Of a DNA stretch of 49,885 nt, positions 18,472 to 27,061 are shown piece by piece. The position numbers and the translations under genes are program-made. How positions within the stretch are numbered: position 1 is the stretch's first letter; every line of letters begins with the position of its first letter. Location of the stretch: contig NZ_JAGTAR010000040.1 in assembly GCF_018156225.1 (NCBI RefSeq), forward strand, positions 1 through 49,885. Reading direction: 5' to 3'. This DNA is from Carboxylicivirga sediminis (GTDB taxonomy: Bacteria; Bacteroidota; Bacteroidia; Bacteroidales; Marinilabiliaceae). The notes under the pieces were generated by a model. It was not told the DNA's origin and did no database searches. It saw only the letters and a program-made list of their open reading frames with translations.

Positions 18472-19311
18472 ATGGACGGAAAACAATTGATTGCCATCAT
18501 GGCAATTTTACTGTCGGGCTTATTCTATAGCTGCAGCAGTGATGAGGTACCTGCAAACGGAACCTTAAAGGTTCACCTGACGGATGCACCATTCCCAACG
18601 GACTTGGTGACCGAGGCGAACGTAACGATTAACAAAATTGAAATCAGGAAGAAAGATGATTCGCAAGGCAGTCCGTTTATCACTTTAAGCGAAGAGGTGA
18701 TGGACTTTAACATGCTGGATTTGACCAATGGCGTAACAGCCGGACTGGTAGACTTGCCTATTGAGGCTGGTGAATATGATCTGGTACGCCTGTATGTAAG
18801 CGATGCCGGCATCAAGCTGAAAGATGGCAGCGAGTACACCCTCAAAATACCGAGTGGCGCCGATTCTGGTATCAAGGTATTTATTAGCCCTTCATTGGTG
18901 GTAAAAGGAGGCTTAACAACTGAGCTATTACTCGATTTGGATGTTAGCAAATCATTTGTGCTTAATGGCGATGCGAGTTCACTGGAAGGAATTCAGGGTT
19001 TTAACTTCACACCGGTTATTAAGGCTGCTAATCTGTCAACTACTGGTCGTTTGGTAGGGTATGTAAAAGATGCTGAAGATGTACCGGTTGAGGGAGTTCA
19101 GGTAACAGTGAAGTCCGGTGAAGAAGTGTATACCACTACCTTTACTGATGCTGAAGGTAATTACGCTGTATTAGGTGTTGATGCTGGATTGTATACCCTG
19201 GTATTTGAGAAAGAAGGCTATCAGACCATCACCACTGATGAAGCTGAGGTATTTGCAGCAAATAAGACAACTGTAGATGCACAAGTGGCAGCAGTAGAGA
19301 TTACTGAGTAG
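18472..19311 (+). CDS. DUF4382 lipoprotein with C-terminal CarboxypepD_reg-like domain
   Basis: 279 residues. Lipobox LFYSC near residue 21 anchors it. The DUF4382 domain (about 30-190) starts with the typical GTLKVHLTDAPFP and has the VTINKIEIRK strand. It is followed by a carboxypeptidase-regulatory-like beta-sandwich (about 193-275; RLVGYVKDAEDVPVEGVQV, then TFTDAEGNYAVLGVDAGLYTL). Both are surface-protein modules in Bacteroidota; no enzyme is present. It is single, with a terminator right behind. The protein is notably acidic. Confidence 0.88.
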   Translation: MDGKQLIAIMAILLSGLFYSCSSDEVPANGTLKVHLTDAPFPTDLVTEANVTINKIEIRKKDDSQGSPFITLSEEVMDFNMLDLTNGVTAGLVDLPIEAGEYDLVRLYVSDAGIKLKDGSEYTLKIPSGADSGIKVFISPSLVVKGGLTTELLLDLDVSKSFVLNGDASSLEGIQGFNFTPVIKAANLSTTGRLVGYVKDAEDVPVEGVQVTVKSGEEVYTTTFTDAEGNYAVLGVDAGLYTLVFEKEGYQTITTDEAEVFAANKTTVDAQVAAVEITE

Positions 19312-19340
19312 AGATACCATTATTAGGTTTAAAAATTACA

Positions 19341-19370
19341 CGGGGAATCCAACAGGATTCCCTGTTTTGT
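19341..19370 (+). terminator. Terminator of the DUF4382 gene
   Basis: An 8-bp perfect stem GGGAATCC/GGATTCCC (19343-19362) with an AACA loop is followed by TGTTTTGTTG, 30 bp after the stop. Confidence 0.8.
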
Positions 19371-19462
19371 TGTATGAGTACTTTATTTATCTGTAATGGT
19401 TTAGAAAAACCCAGTTGTATTCTCATACTTTTTTGCCAGAGGTATTTAGCTGAACCTTCTGA

Positions 19463-21499
19463 TTAAATATTATCCAACAGGTGCTTACTGTTTAATTGCT
19501 TCTTTAGTTTTTTATGATTTTGCCAGAAGCGAGTATCTATCTCCCGCATGCAGGTTTTAAATTCGGGCATGTACCGGATATTATCAAACAGGGGGTCGTG
19601 AGGCGTAAACAGAGGCACCCATATTTGCAGTTGCTCTTGCTGGGTAAACTGCTGAAGCTGCTCAATAGCCTTGCTGTTCTGGTTCAGATAGGCATAGTAG
19701 CTGGCCCAAAAGAGGTGACGATACACTGACTGGTCCTGTTCAATAAATGCTTTGAAGCGTGTCACTAACTCATCGGCTTTGTCTGTCTGTCCCAGCTGGC
19801 GGTAGGTATAGGCCATGTCAATGTTTTTATGCGGATAGGGGTCCATCCTGAGGTGGTGGCATATCTGCAGGTAGCGATCGAAATAGCTTCGGGCTTCCTC
19901 CCAGTTACGTTGGTAGAAGTTAACGTTGCCCAGCTCAATCAGTATGTCGAAGCGGGTGCTGTCATTACCAAGTGCTTTATGCAGCATGGCCTCTGTTTCC
20001 TTGATGTCCTGGTTTTTAGCATATACAATGTAGGCTTTTACATACTCTGAAATGCTGTTGTCAGGGTTGTAACTCAATGATTTGTTGATGCTTTTAATGG
20101 CTTCATCCACAAAGCCGTTTTGCACCAATGCATTGCTCAGGTGCAGGTAAATATAGCTGGCCGTGTTGGAGTCGTTGGCATGTATATCAAGGTTAATGCC
20201 CATTAGCGCATACTCCAGGTATTTGCCGGTGTTGGGGATATGATTGGTGTAAATGTCCGACAGGGTGTTGATGACAGTAGCCGAATTGGGATTATACTCC
20301 AGTGCCTTTTCGAGGTACTCCAGCGCCTGGTGTACATCGTTGTTTTGCAGGTAATAGAGGGCTTTCCCGGTAAGGGCGGGCGCCAGCTGAGGGTTGAGCA
20401 GCAGGGCTTTGTCGGCGTAATAGATAAGTGAATCGCCCAGTGTTGTGTTGGGCACATAGCGGTCTTTGTAGTAATAGGCAATGGACAACACGCCATGAGC
20501 AAGTGCAAAGTACTCATCCTCATTCACCGCCTTTCGCAGCAGGGCAATGCCATTATTTAATCCATCGTTGGTTTCCTTGTGCAGCTGGTCAAGCCCTTTC
20601 AGGTAATAGTCGTAGGCCACCAGGTTACTGGTGGGTGCCTGGTTCAGTCGTTCCTGTTCCTCAGGACTGATGGTTAGTTCAATGGCTGAGGTGATTTTTT
20701 CGGCTACCTCCAGTTGCAGCGCAAATATGTTGTCCATTTGCTGGTTGTATTGTTCGGCCCATAAATGGTCATCAGTAGTGGCATCAATTAGCTGAACACT
20801 CAGCAGTATCTCGTTCCCCTGCTTCTGTCCGCTGCCTTCCAGTATGTAGCGCACCCCCAGTTCACTGGCTATCTCAGGTAGCGTGAGTTCACTATTACGA
20901 TACTTCTCTACCGAGGTGCGACTCACCACCTTTAAGCCCTGCAATGCCTGCAGCTTATTCAGGATAGACTCCATAAGGCCATTGACAACATACACATTGC
21001 TTGAGTCGTTACTGTCGTTGATAAACGGCAGTACTGCAATGGATTTATCACCGATAAGTTGCTTTTGGCGAGGTGTAAAAAGGATGAATGCCACTGTTAA
21101 CAATGCCACAGTGGCTGTAATCCATATCCAGGTGCGCGATGGTTTAGTTGGAAGAGTGGCTGAGGACCCGGTTTCCACTTGGTGCTGACCGGCTTCACCC
21201 GGTGGATAGCCGTACTGTTCCCTGAAACATTTAATGAAATAGGAAGTGCTGTTGAAGCCAACCATATACGTTACTTCCGAAACGGTTTTGCTCTCTGTCA
21301 GCAAGAGGTTCATGCCCTCTTCCAGGCGTATGTTGCGAATAAACTGACTGGCTGAGCAGCCTTGCTCTTTTTGTATCCGACGAAGCAGATTGGAACGGCT
21401 CATGCCGGCTTCGGCAGCCAGTTCGGATACCCCAAAGTGCTCATCCGACAGGTTGGCCATCACCAGCTCCTTCAGTTGATTGATAAAGGCTTCGTCCAT
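19463..21499 (-). CDS. Membrane-bound AraC regulator with TolB-like and TPR domains
   Basis: 678 residues from the ATG at 21499; the longer ORF from 21622 adds 41 residues with no conservation and is rejected. Order: AraC-type HTH at the N-terminus (about 5-105, FGVSELAAEAGMSRSNLLRRIQ and VSEVTYMVGFNSTSYFIKCF), one membrane helix (122-142), a TolB-like/CadC-like beta-alpha domain (about 150-285, KSIAVLPFINDS), then a long TPR array to the end. The DNA-binding end is inside and the TPR end is outside, a one-component sensor-regulator that binds an unknown envelope signal. It is divergent from the ankyrin lipoprotein and the acyltransferase, its most likely targets. Confidence 0.9.
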   Translation of the reverse strand: MDEAFINQLKELVMANLSDEHFGVSELAAEAGMSRSNLLRRIQKEQGCSASQFIRNIRLEEGMNLLLTESKTVSEVTYMVGFNSTSYFIKCFREQYGYPPGEAGQHQVETGSSATLPTKPSRTWIWITATVALLTVAFILFTPRQKQLIGDKSIAVLPFINDSNDSSNVYVVNGLMESILNKLQALQGLKVVSRTSVEKYRNSELTLPEIASELGVRYILEGSGQKQGNEILLSVQLIDATTDDHLWAEQYNQQMDNIFALQLEVAEKITSAIELTISPEEQERLNQAPTSNLVAYDYYLKGLDQLHKETNDGLNNGIALLRKAVNEDEYFALAHGVLSIAYYYKDRYVPNTTLGDSLIYYADKALLLNPQLAPALTGKALYYLQNNDVHQALEYLEKALEYNPNSATVINTLSDIYTNHIPNTGKYLEYALMGINLDIHANDSNTASYIYLHLSNALVQNGFVDEAIKSINKSLSYNPDNSISEYVKAYIVYAKNQDIKETEAMLHKALGNDSTRFDILIELGNVNFYQRNWEEARSYFDRYLQICHHLRMDPYPHKNIDMAYTYRQLGQTDKADELVTRFKAFIEQDQSVYRHLFWASYYAYLNQNSKAIEQLQQFTQQEQLQIWVPLFTPHDPLFDNIRYMPEFKTCMREIDTRFWQNHKKLKKQLNSKHLLDNI

Positions 21500-21829
21500 T
21501 ATAGGGTGGTGTTTAGTTACAACAGCAGGCAAGATACAAATTAATATGTAGGAGGTGCAGTTCCAAACGGATTGTTTTAAACTGGAGGTAAGCTTTGGTT
21601 GAATCCCACAATTCCTGATCAAAATTCAGGGGCGTATTGTGCAATCTTTTTTAACCCAAATCACTCTTTTGCATCATAATCAATACCCGTGCGTCATAGT
21701 TTACATGTGTGCGGCAAAGCTTATGTAATTGGCTGCATGGCTGATAGGCTTTGCGTCGCATCTTGTGGCAACTTTACATTGTCAAATTGATTTACAAATC
21801 ACCTCCGTTGAGGGATAAAATTTTGAGCT
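21500..21829. other. 330-bp divergent regulatory region
   Basis: No gene is visible between the AraC-TPR regulator and the ankyrin lipoprotein. The stretch must carry promoters for both directions. I could not single out a convincing TAnnTTTG box or a clear dyad. Confidence 0.5.
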
Positions 21830-22408
21830 ATGAAAACGAACAAGAATCTTAATCTATTAATGGTATCAAGGATGATGGTATTAAGTTTTATTTTAATGAG
21901 TGCATGCACTTCAAAAGGACAAAGCAATAAGGTCTCAGAACAAGCTGAAAAACCAGCTAAGGTAATGGATATTCATGCTGCTGCATTTATGGGTGATGTA
22001 AAGGCCATCAACTACCATATTAAAGCAGGAACTGATCTAAATCAAAAGGACGAATATGGTTCAACACCTCTGATTATTGCCACTACCTTCAACAGGGTGG
22101 AGGCAGCAAAAGCACTCATTGATGGTAAGGCTGACCTGAATCTTAAAAGTAAGGATGGATCAACGCCTTTGCATGTGGCCGCTTTCTTTTGCCGTACCGA
22201 AATTGTAGAATATTTACTGGACAATGGAGTCGATAAAAACCTGACTGACAGCTATGGTTCTACGCCATTGCAATCGGTAGCCGGTGCATTCGCTGAGGTT
22301 AAGCCTATCTATGAACAAATCAACCGCGACCTGGGACCTTTGGGGCTGCGACTAGATTACGAGGAGCTGGAAGCCACTCGGCCAAAGATTGCTGAATTAT
22401 TGAAATAG
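21830..22408 (+). CDS. Ankyrin-repeat lipoprotein
   Basis: 192 residues. A lipoprotein signal with LMSAC (Cys near residue 26) is followed by three clear ankyrin repeats: DIHAAAFMGDVKAINYHIKAG, STPLIIATTFNRVEAAKALIDG and STPLHVAAFFCRTEIVEYLLDNG, with a partial fourth. Ankyrin proteins bind other proteins, here outside the inner membrane. It is 26 bp upstream of the acyltransferase gene (operon) and faces the AraC-TPR regulator. Confidence 0.9.
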   Translation: MKTNKNLNLLMVSRMMVLSFILMSACTSKGQSNKVSEQAEKPAKVMDIHAAAFMGDVKAINYHIKAGTDLNQKDEYGSTPLIIATTFNRVEAAKALIDGKADLNLKSKDGSTPLHVAAFFCRTEIVEYLLDNGVDKNLTDSYGSTPLQSVAGAFAEVKPIYEQINRDLGPLGLRLDYEELEATRPKIAELLK

Positions 22409-22433
22409 TGGATTAGTAAAAAACAATATAGCC

Positions 22434-23537
22434 ATGGAAACAACAGCACGAAGATATGATATTGACTGGTTGAGGGTAATTGCGATAGGCTTGCTGCTTA
22501 TTTATCACGCAGCCATTGTGTTTCAGCCCTGGGGTGTATTCATCGGTTTTATTCAAAGCAATGATAGTATGGACAGTTTATGGATACCAATGTCAATGCT
22601 GAATGTATGGCGAATACCGCTTCTGTTTTTTGTATCGGGTATGGGTGTATACTTTTCAATGCGCAAGCGCTCGTGGAAACAGTTGCTCACCGAGCGCAGC
22701 TGGCGCATATTGCTGCCTTTTATATTTGGTATGCTGGCGATAGTGCCCTTGCACCAGTTTATATGGCAGGATTATTACAGTCAGGCTATCAGCTATATGC
22801 CGGGTCGTGGACATTTATGGTTTTTGGGAAATATCTTCTGCTATGTGGTGCTGTTGTTGCCGGTGTTCTATTACCTTCTGCGTAAGCCAGATAGTTTGGC
22901 TGTGCGTTTCATAAGAAAGGTGATGACTCACCCGGCAGGGGCGCTTATGGTGGCGCTGCTTATCATGCTCGAAACCATATTGGTTAGTCCACAATCGTAT
23001 GAGCTCTATGCCCACACCTGGCACGGGTTCTACATGGGTTTATTAGCTTTTTTATTTGGCTTTCTAATGGTTTGGGTGGGGCAGCCATTCTGGGATAGCA
23101 TTCTAAAATGGCGTTGGTTGTACCTGGCATCGGCAGGCATTCTGTTTGGTGTTCGCTGGCTGGTGTTTGAACTACAACCACCACTTTACTTGTTTCCCAT
23201 AGAAACAACGGCCTGGATATATACGGTGTTCGCGTTTGGGTACCGTTATCTGAACCGCCCTGGCCAGGTACTCAAGTATCTCAGTAAGGCCGCTTACCCG
23301 GTTTATATATTGCACATGGTGTTTTTGTATATGGGTGCGACGTTTGTTTTGCCAATGGATGTGCCGCTATTGATAAAATTTTTAGTTGTTACACTTATTA
23401 GTTTATTGGGCAGCCTTTTAGTGTTTGAGTTGTTTATTCGCCGTACCTGGTTAATAGGTGTTCTGTTTGGATGCAGGCGTCGGCCAGTAAATAATTATAA
23501 GGTACCAGCACCCTGCATCAGCTCTGAAGGCAACTAA
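22434..23537 (+). CDS. Acyltransferase 3 family membrane protein
   Basis: 367 residues with about ten transmembrane helices. The start RRYDIDWLRVIAIGLLLIYH is the family's signature, with the catalytic-type histidine in helix 1 (YHAAIVFQPW); the later FFVSGMGVYFSMRKRSW and HLWFLGNIF also fit. Family members move acyl groups (acetyl, succinyl) to sugars, peptidoglycan or glucans at the membrane; OpgC-like members decorate osmoregulated glucans. The stop overlaps the stop of the convergent AraC gene by 4 bp. Acceptor unknown. Confidence 0.9.
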   Translation: METTARRYDIDWLRVIAIGLLLIYHAAIVFQPWGVFIGFIQSNDSMDSLWIPMSMLNVWRIPLLFFVSGMGVYFSMRKRSWKQLLTERSWRILLPFIFGMLAIVPLHQFIWQDYYSQAISYMPGRGHLWFLGNIFCYVVLLLPVFYYLLRKPDSLAVRFIRKVMTHPAGALMVALLIMLETILVSPQSYELYAHTWHGFYMGLLAFLFGFLMVWVGQPFWDSILKWRWLYLASAGILFGVRWLVFELQPPLYLFPIETTAWIYTVFAFGYRYLNRPGQVLKYLSKAAYPVYILHMVFLYMGATFVLPMDVPLLIKFLVVTLISLLGSLLVFELFIRRTWLIGVLFGCRRRPVNNYKVPAPCISSEGN

Positions 23538-24451
23538 TTACTGTGGCGATACTCTGCGGGGCTTACACCTGTTTTCTTCTTAAACACTTTGCTGAAATGC
23601 TGTGGATACTCAAAGCCCAGTGAGTAGGCAATCTGGCTCACCGGCTCGGTGGTGTTTAGGAGGTTTGTTTTGGCCCTGTCAACAATGAAATTATGAATGT
23701 GCTCCTGGGTATTTCTCCCGGTTTCCTTTTTCAGCAGGTCACTGAGGTAATTGGCCGACAGGTTAAGCTCTGCCCCGCAGTATTTGACTGTGGGCAGACC
23801 TGTTTCAAGCGGTTTGTCCGAGGCATAGTATTCTTTTAAGAGCCTTTCGAAACGGCTGATGGTATCCTTATTTAAATTCTCGCGTGTGTAAAACTGTCGG
23901 TCATAGAAGCGGGTGCAGTAATCCAGCATCAGCTCAATGTTGGAGATAATCAGCTTTTGACTGTGCTTATCTATATTGGCCCTGTATTCGTGGATGATTT
24001 TATCCCGTATCTCGCCAATGGTTTGTTTCTCCATATCCGACAGGTGCAAGGCTTCATTTACCTCGTACGAAAAGAAACTGTAATCATCGATGTGCTGCCC
24101 CAGGTGCGAGCGGCGTATCAAATCCGGATGAAAGTTGAGCGACCAGCCACCCTTCATCTCATTCCTGTCCCACTCTTCTTCATGACCAAAATTAACGACC
24201 TGACCCGGTGCCATAAATATTAAAGTTCCCTCATGATAGTCATAGCTGCTGCGGCCATAGGAGAGGGAGCCTGACTTACACATCTTAAACATCACCTGGT
24301 ACAAATTAATCGAAAGATTCTTCCCCGCAAACTCATGGTTGGGCGTTATTTCATCATGTTTATAAATGCTTACCAATGGATGCCTGGGGGCTTCAAGTCC
24401 CATGTGCTGGTGGACTTCGGCGATGCTGTTTATGTGGATAATATCTTTCAT
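23534..24451 (-). CDS. AraC family transcriptional regulator
   Basis: 305 residues. N-terminal part (about 1-170) is a cupin-like sensing domain with HEEEWDRNEMKGGWSLNFHPD, and the C-terminal 100 residues are the double-HTH (AELNLSANYLSDLLKKETG, then VSQIAYSLGFEYPQHFSKVFKKKTGVSPAEYR). Soluble, with no fused enzyme. It lies 53 bp downstream of the frameshifted NAD-binding gene on the same strand; this kind of regulator often sits next to the short-chain oxidoreductase it controls. Convergent with the acyltransferase, with overlapping stop codons. Confidence 0.92.
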   Translation of the reverse strand: MKDIIHINSIAEVHQHMGLEAPRHPLVSIYKHDEITPNHEFAGKNLSINLYQVMFKMCKSGSLSYGRSSYDYHEGTLIFMAPGQVVNFGHEEEWDRNEMKGGWSLNFHPDLIRRSHLGQHIDDYSFFSYEVNEALHLSDMEKQTIGEIRDKIIHEYRANIDKHSQKLIISNIELMLDYCTRFYDRQFYTRENLNKDTISRFERLLKEYYASDKPLETGLPTVKYCGAELNLSANYLSDLLKKETGRNTQEHIHNFIVDRAKTNLLNTTEPVSQIAYSLGFEYPQHFSKVFKKKTGVSPAEYRHSN

Positions 24452-24503
24452 GATGCGTGTAAATAGTCAGTGGTTGATGAGCTTCCAGTCGATAGCCTTT
24501 ATA

Positions 24504-25162
24504 TTATGCAACAATACTATTGATGTCCTTATTCTCCAGTATTTTTTTATCGCTGGCCTGCTGCACAAGCTGAATCATGGCTATTCCGATTTTTGTGGTT
24601 GAAGTTACGGAATTCATCTTTCGGAGCAAGGGGAAAAACGGACGGAAAAACAGGTAGAAAGCATTATACCAACTGGTGCGCGACTAATACCTTTTTCGGG
24701 GAGTATGGCACACGGCCTGAATGCATACGCGTCTTTAAAGCCCTTATTCAGAATCATGTTTTCGGTTTTGCCTTTAACACGGGCCCACATCACCCGGCCC
24801 TTTTCGCTGCTATCGGTACCGGCACCCGATACATAGCTGAAAACCATCTGTGGGTTGAGGCTGTAGAGGGTGTCTGCCAGTTCTTTGGTCATGGTGTAGG
24901 TTATCTCGGTATACTGTGCTTCACTTAGGCCTAATGCCGAAATACCCATGCAATGGAAACAGGCATCATAGCTGGCCAGCCTATCTTTTATTGCCGATAA
25001 ATCGCTGAAATCCTTGTGGATGATTTCTTCCAGTTTAGGGTGATGAATGTAAACACTGCTTCGGTTAATGACCAGTATCTTGTTCACCACAGGGCTGTCG
25101 AGGCACTCCAGTAGGGCACCTTTACCCACCATACCAGTTGAACCGGTTATAATTACTTTCAT
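24504..25162 (-). pseudogene. NAD(P)-binding epimerase-like gene with a frameshift
   Basis: The intact frame runs to 24614 only (182 residues): a Rossmann start (VIITGSTGMVGKGALLECL), the GISALGLSEAQYTEITY region and KGKTENMILNKGFKDAYAFRP, as in the short NAD-binding proteins of Bacteroidota. Those relatives are about 220 residues with a hydrophobic C-terminus. Here the C-terminus is lost after RAPV at about 24675, where the frame moves by one base and the last residues become unrelated. In the neighbouring frame the missing tail follows without a stop: WYNAFYLFF, then a region with TTKIGIAMIQLV and a stop at 24504. A single-base loss near a GTTGG stretch explains this. It may be a real mutation or a sequencing error. 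Confidence 0.85.
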
Positions 25163-25231
25163 TGCTTTTTTAGTTTGATACTGTTCTTAGTTGATTTTTA
25201 AAAACGGGTGTCAGGAACGTTAAAAAGACAA

Positions 25232-25252
25232 TTGTAAACTTGTAATTCGTAA
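25232..25252. repeat. Three 7-bp-period units
   Basis: TTGTAAA, CTTGTAA and TTCGTAA follow each other at exact 7-bp steps, sharing GTAA in a sliding position. Too short to be certain on its own; it gains weight from the other 7-bp arrays in this window. Confidence 0.35.
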
Positions 25253-25262
25253 GAAAACACTC

Positions 25263-25406
25263 CACCTCAATCCTCTCCTACAAGGAGAGGAAGCCGCTAC
25301 TTAACGAAAATATAATCTTACATTAGAGATAGTTGCCTTTTCGATAATGTCACTTTCTCCTTGAGGAGGATTTATTCCGCCAAAGCGGAAAGGCCGGGAT
25401 GAGGTG
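25263..25406. repeat. 144-bp inverted-repeat (MITE/REP-like) element
   Basis: The ends are inverted: CACCTCAATCC at the left and GGGATGAGGTG at the right (25396-25406), with one extra base in the left arm. Inside are small hairpins CTCTCC/GGAGAG (25274-25290), CTCCTTGAGGAG (25358-25369) and TTCCGC/GCGGAA (25375-25390). This pattern of end motif plus internal hairpins resembles dispersed palindromic repeats seen in Bacteroidota genomes. No ORF, and no target duplication that I can see. Confidence 0.6.
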
Positions 25407-25469
25407 ATAATGTTAGTTTTGAAATTGCCTATCTTAATTTTCGGACAAGTTCTTCATAACTAGCAGTGC

Positions 25470-26615
25470 TTAGGCTAGCTCCAATATTTCGGTGATGACT
25501 TGTGTTGTATACTTTTCGCCAACACCCCAGTTGGTAGCCAGTCCATGGGCATTTTCAGCCAAATCGGCAATGGCGTTGCGTGGTATGTTGCCTTCTTCCA
25601 GCTTAACGGGCGTACCAATCTTTTTAAACCAGTCCTCCAGCGCTTGTATACCTGCGTCGGCACCTTCCACGCCAAATACTTCTTTAGCAAAGCGTTCGTA
25701 TTGAGCCACGTTTTGCTGTTTGTGCCACTTCATCCAGGCTGGCAATACAATTGACAAGCCGGCACCGTGGGCAATATTAAACAAGGCCGACATGGCATGC
25801 TCCACAATATGCGTATCGTAAGAGTTGCCCTCAACACCTGTAAAGGTTGAACCGTTTAAGGCCTGTGTGGCCGCCCAGGCAAATTCGCCGCGGGCTTCAT
25901 AATTATCCGGCTCTTCAAGTAATATTTCGGTTGTTCTGATAACGGTCCTTAATATATTCTCGATATGACCTTTTATGAATGTGGGTATATAGGAAGCCGA
26001 GAAATACAGGTCGAGGCAGTGGGCAAATATATCAGCGGCTGAATATACCAGGTACTCACGCGTAACCGTTGATTGCAGTTCAGGACTAATAACCGATACT
26101 TTGGGGAATAAGCTTGGAGCCATCAGGGCAAATTTCTCTTTGGTGGCTTCGTTCATTACCACTCCGCCATTGTTCATTTCGCTACCAGTGGCGGCCAGGG
26201 TAATAATGGAGAAGAGTGGCAGAGCTTCCTGTACAAAAGCCTTAAATACAAAGAAATCCCACACATCGCCATCGTATTTGGCACCGGCCGCAATGGCCTT
26301 AACAGAGTCGAGTACCGAACCACCGCCAACAGCTAGTATGCCATCCACCTGTTTCTCTTTGGCCAGCTGAATGCCCTCGTGCACTTTGCTCAACACCGGA
26401 TTGCTCACAACGCCGCCCAGCTCTTCGTAACTTATGCCTTTTTCTTGTAATGAAGCCACCACACGGTCGAACAAGCCGGATTTTTTAATGCGCTCCGAAC
26501 CGTAAACGATTAATACCTTACTGACGCCATATTCGGCGACATATTGGCCAATGTTATTTTCTTTACCCTGTCCAAACTCTATGCGAGTGGGATTGTAAAA
26601 TGTAAAATCTTTCAT
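25470..26615 (-). CDS. Iron-containing alcohol dehydrogenase (YqhD/BdhA-like)
   Basis: 381 residues of the group III metal-dependent alcohol dehydrogenases, which reduce aldehydes with NAD(P)H. The nucleotide site is GGGSVLDSVKAIA (about 97-109), and the metal ligands are D195, H199, H269 and H283, spaced as in E. coli YqhD. The middle HATGSE-like segment (AATGSEMNNGGVV) is conserved. Substrate unknown; detoxification of aldehydes is the usual role. It stands alone and is preceded, at 26881-26975, by a striking operator-like repeat tract about 265 bp upstream. Confidence 0.93.
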   Translation of the reverse strand: MKDFTFYNPTRIEFGQGKENNIGQYVAEYGVSKVLIVYGSERIKKSGLFDRVVASLQEKGISYEELGGVVSNPVLSKVHEGIQLAKEKQVDGILAVGGGSVLDSVKAIAAGAKYDGDVWDFFVFKAFVQEALPLFSIITLAATGSEMNNGGVVMNEATKEKFALMAPSLFPKVSVISPELQSTVTREYLVYSAADIFAHCLDLYFSASYIPTFIKGHIENILRTVIRTTEILLEEPDNYEARGEFAWAATQALNGSTFTGVEGNSYDTHIVEHAMSALFNIAHGAGLSIVLPAWMKWHKQQNVAQYERFAKEVFGVEGADAGIQALEDWFKKIGTPVKLEEGNIPRNAIADLAENAHGLATNWGVGEKYTTQVITEILELA

Positions 26616-27061
26616 TATTGTGTCTTTTAAGTGTTATGCAATTGATAATTCAAAAGTAGAGCACTGTCAATACAATAATTGAAATATATTACTGATTGAT
26701 GTATACATTTTACTGATGATGTATCTTTCTTGAATTGAGGTGAATAAATATCTTCTGGGCTGGTGGTAAATGATTATCCAACGTATTGAGGTGTTTTTGG
26801 AGGTGATTTATAAGCGGTAAAACAGGAGGATTCTTAATAGTTGCAAGTTATTGATCTTCAATGGTGATTAATAAGCTGGAAAAACATGCCTACGTTTTGA
26901 TCAAAACGTGCTTATGTTTTAAGTAAAACGTCACTACGTTTTTTCACAAACATCAGCATGTTTTAAAAACAGATGCATAAAACAACGAATAAAGGTTAGT
27001 CTATTGAGCAAGTAGCAAGGTGTATTTATCACTAAAGCGATGTTGCGCTTATTTTCATTGT
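26616..27061. other. 446-bp intergenic region
   Basis: No gene is visible. The region should hold the alcohol-dehydrogenase promoter (26616-26880) and ends after the PD40 gene. It contains the 11/22-bp-period tract (26881-26975). I see no clear rho-independent terminator for the PD40 operon. Confidence 0.6.
26881..26975. promoter_or_regulatory. Tandem dyad array with 22-bp period
   Basis: Half-sites AAAACGT and ACGTTTT (or with CAT/ATG ends) alternate every 11 bp. The best dyad, ACGTTTTGATCAAAACGT at 26892-26909, is a perfect 18-bp palindrome. Further dyads start at 26914 and 26936, the latter weaker, a left half at 26958, and a right half AAAACAT sits at 26881-26887, all at 22-bp phase. Two helical turns between dyads puts them on one face of the DNA, so a cooperatively binding repressor or architectural protein is possible. 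Between the PD40 stop and the dehydrogenase start; no CRISPR-like spacers. Confidence 0.55.

Larger units (their letters stand above)
25163..25469. other. 307-bp intergenic region with repeat element
   Basis: No gene is seen. It contains a short 7-bp-period tract (25232-25252) and a 144-bp inverted-repeat element (25263-25406), both listed separately. Confidence 0.6.

Noticed and set aside
21500-21622. Longer N-terminus of the AraC-TPR regulator
   Set aside because: The added 41 residues have no HTH similarity; the AraC domain begins right after the ATG at 21499.
26881-26975. CRISPR array
   Set aside because: Units are palindromic half-sites with 4-bp gaps; there are no unique spacers of about 30 bp and no cas genes.
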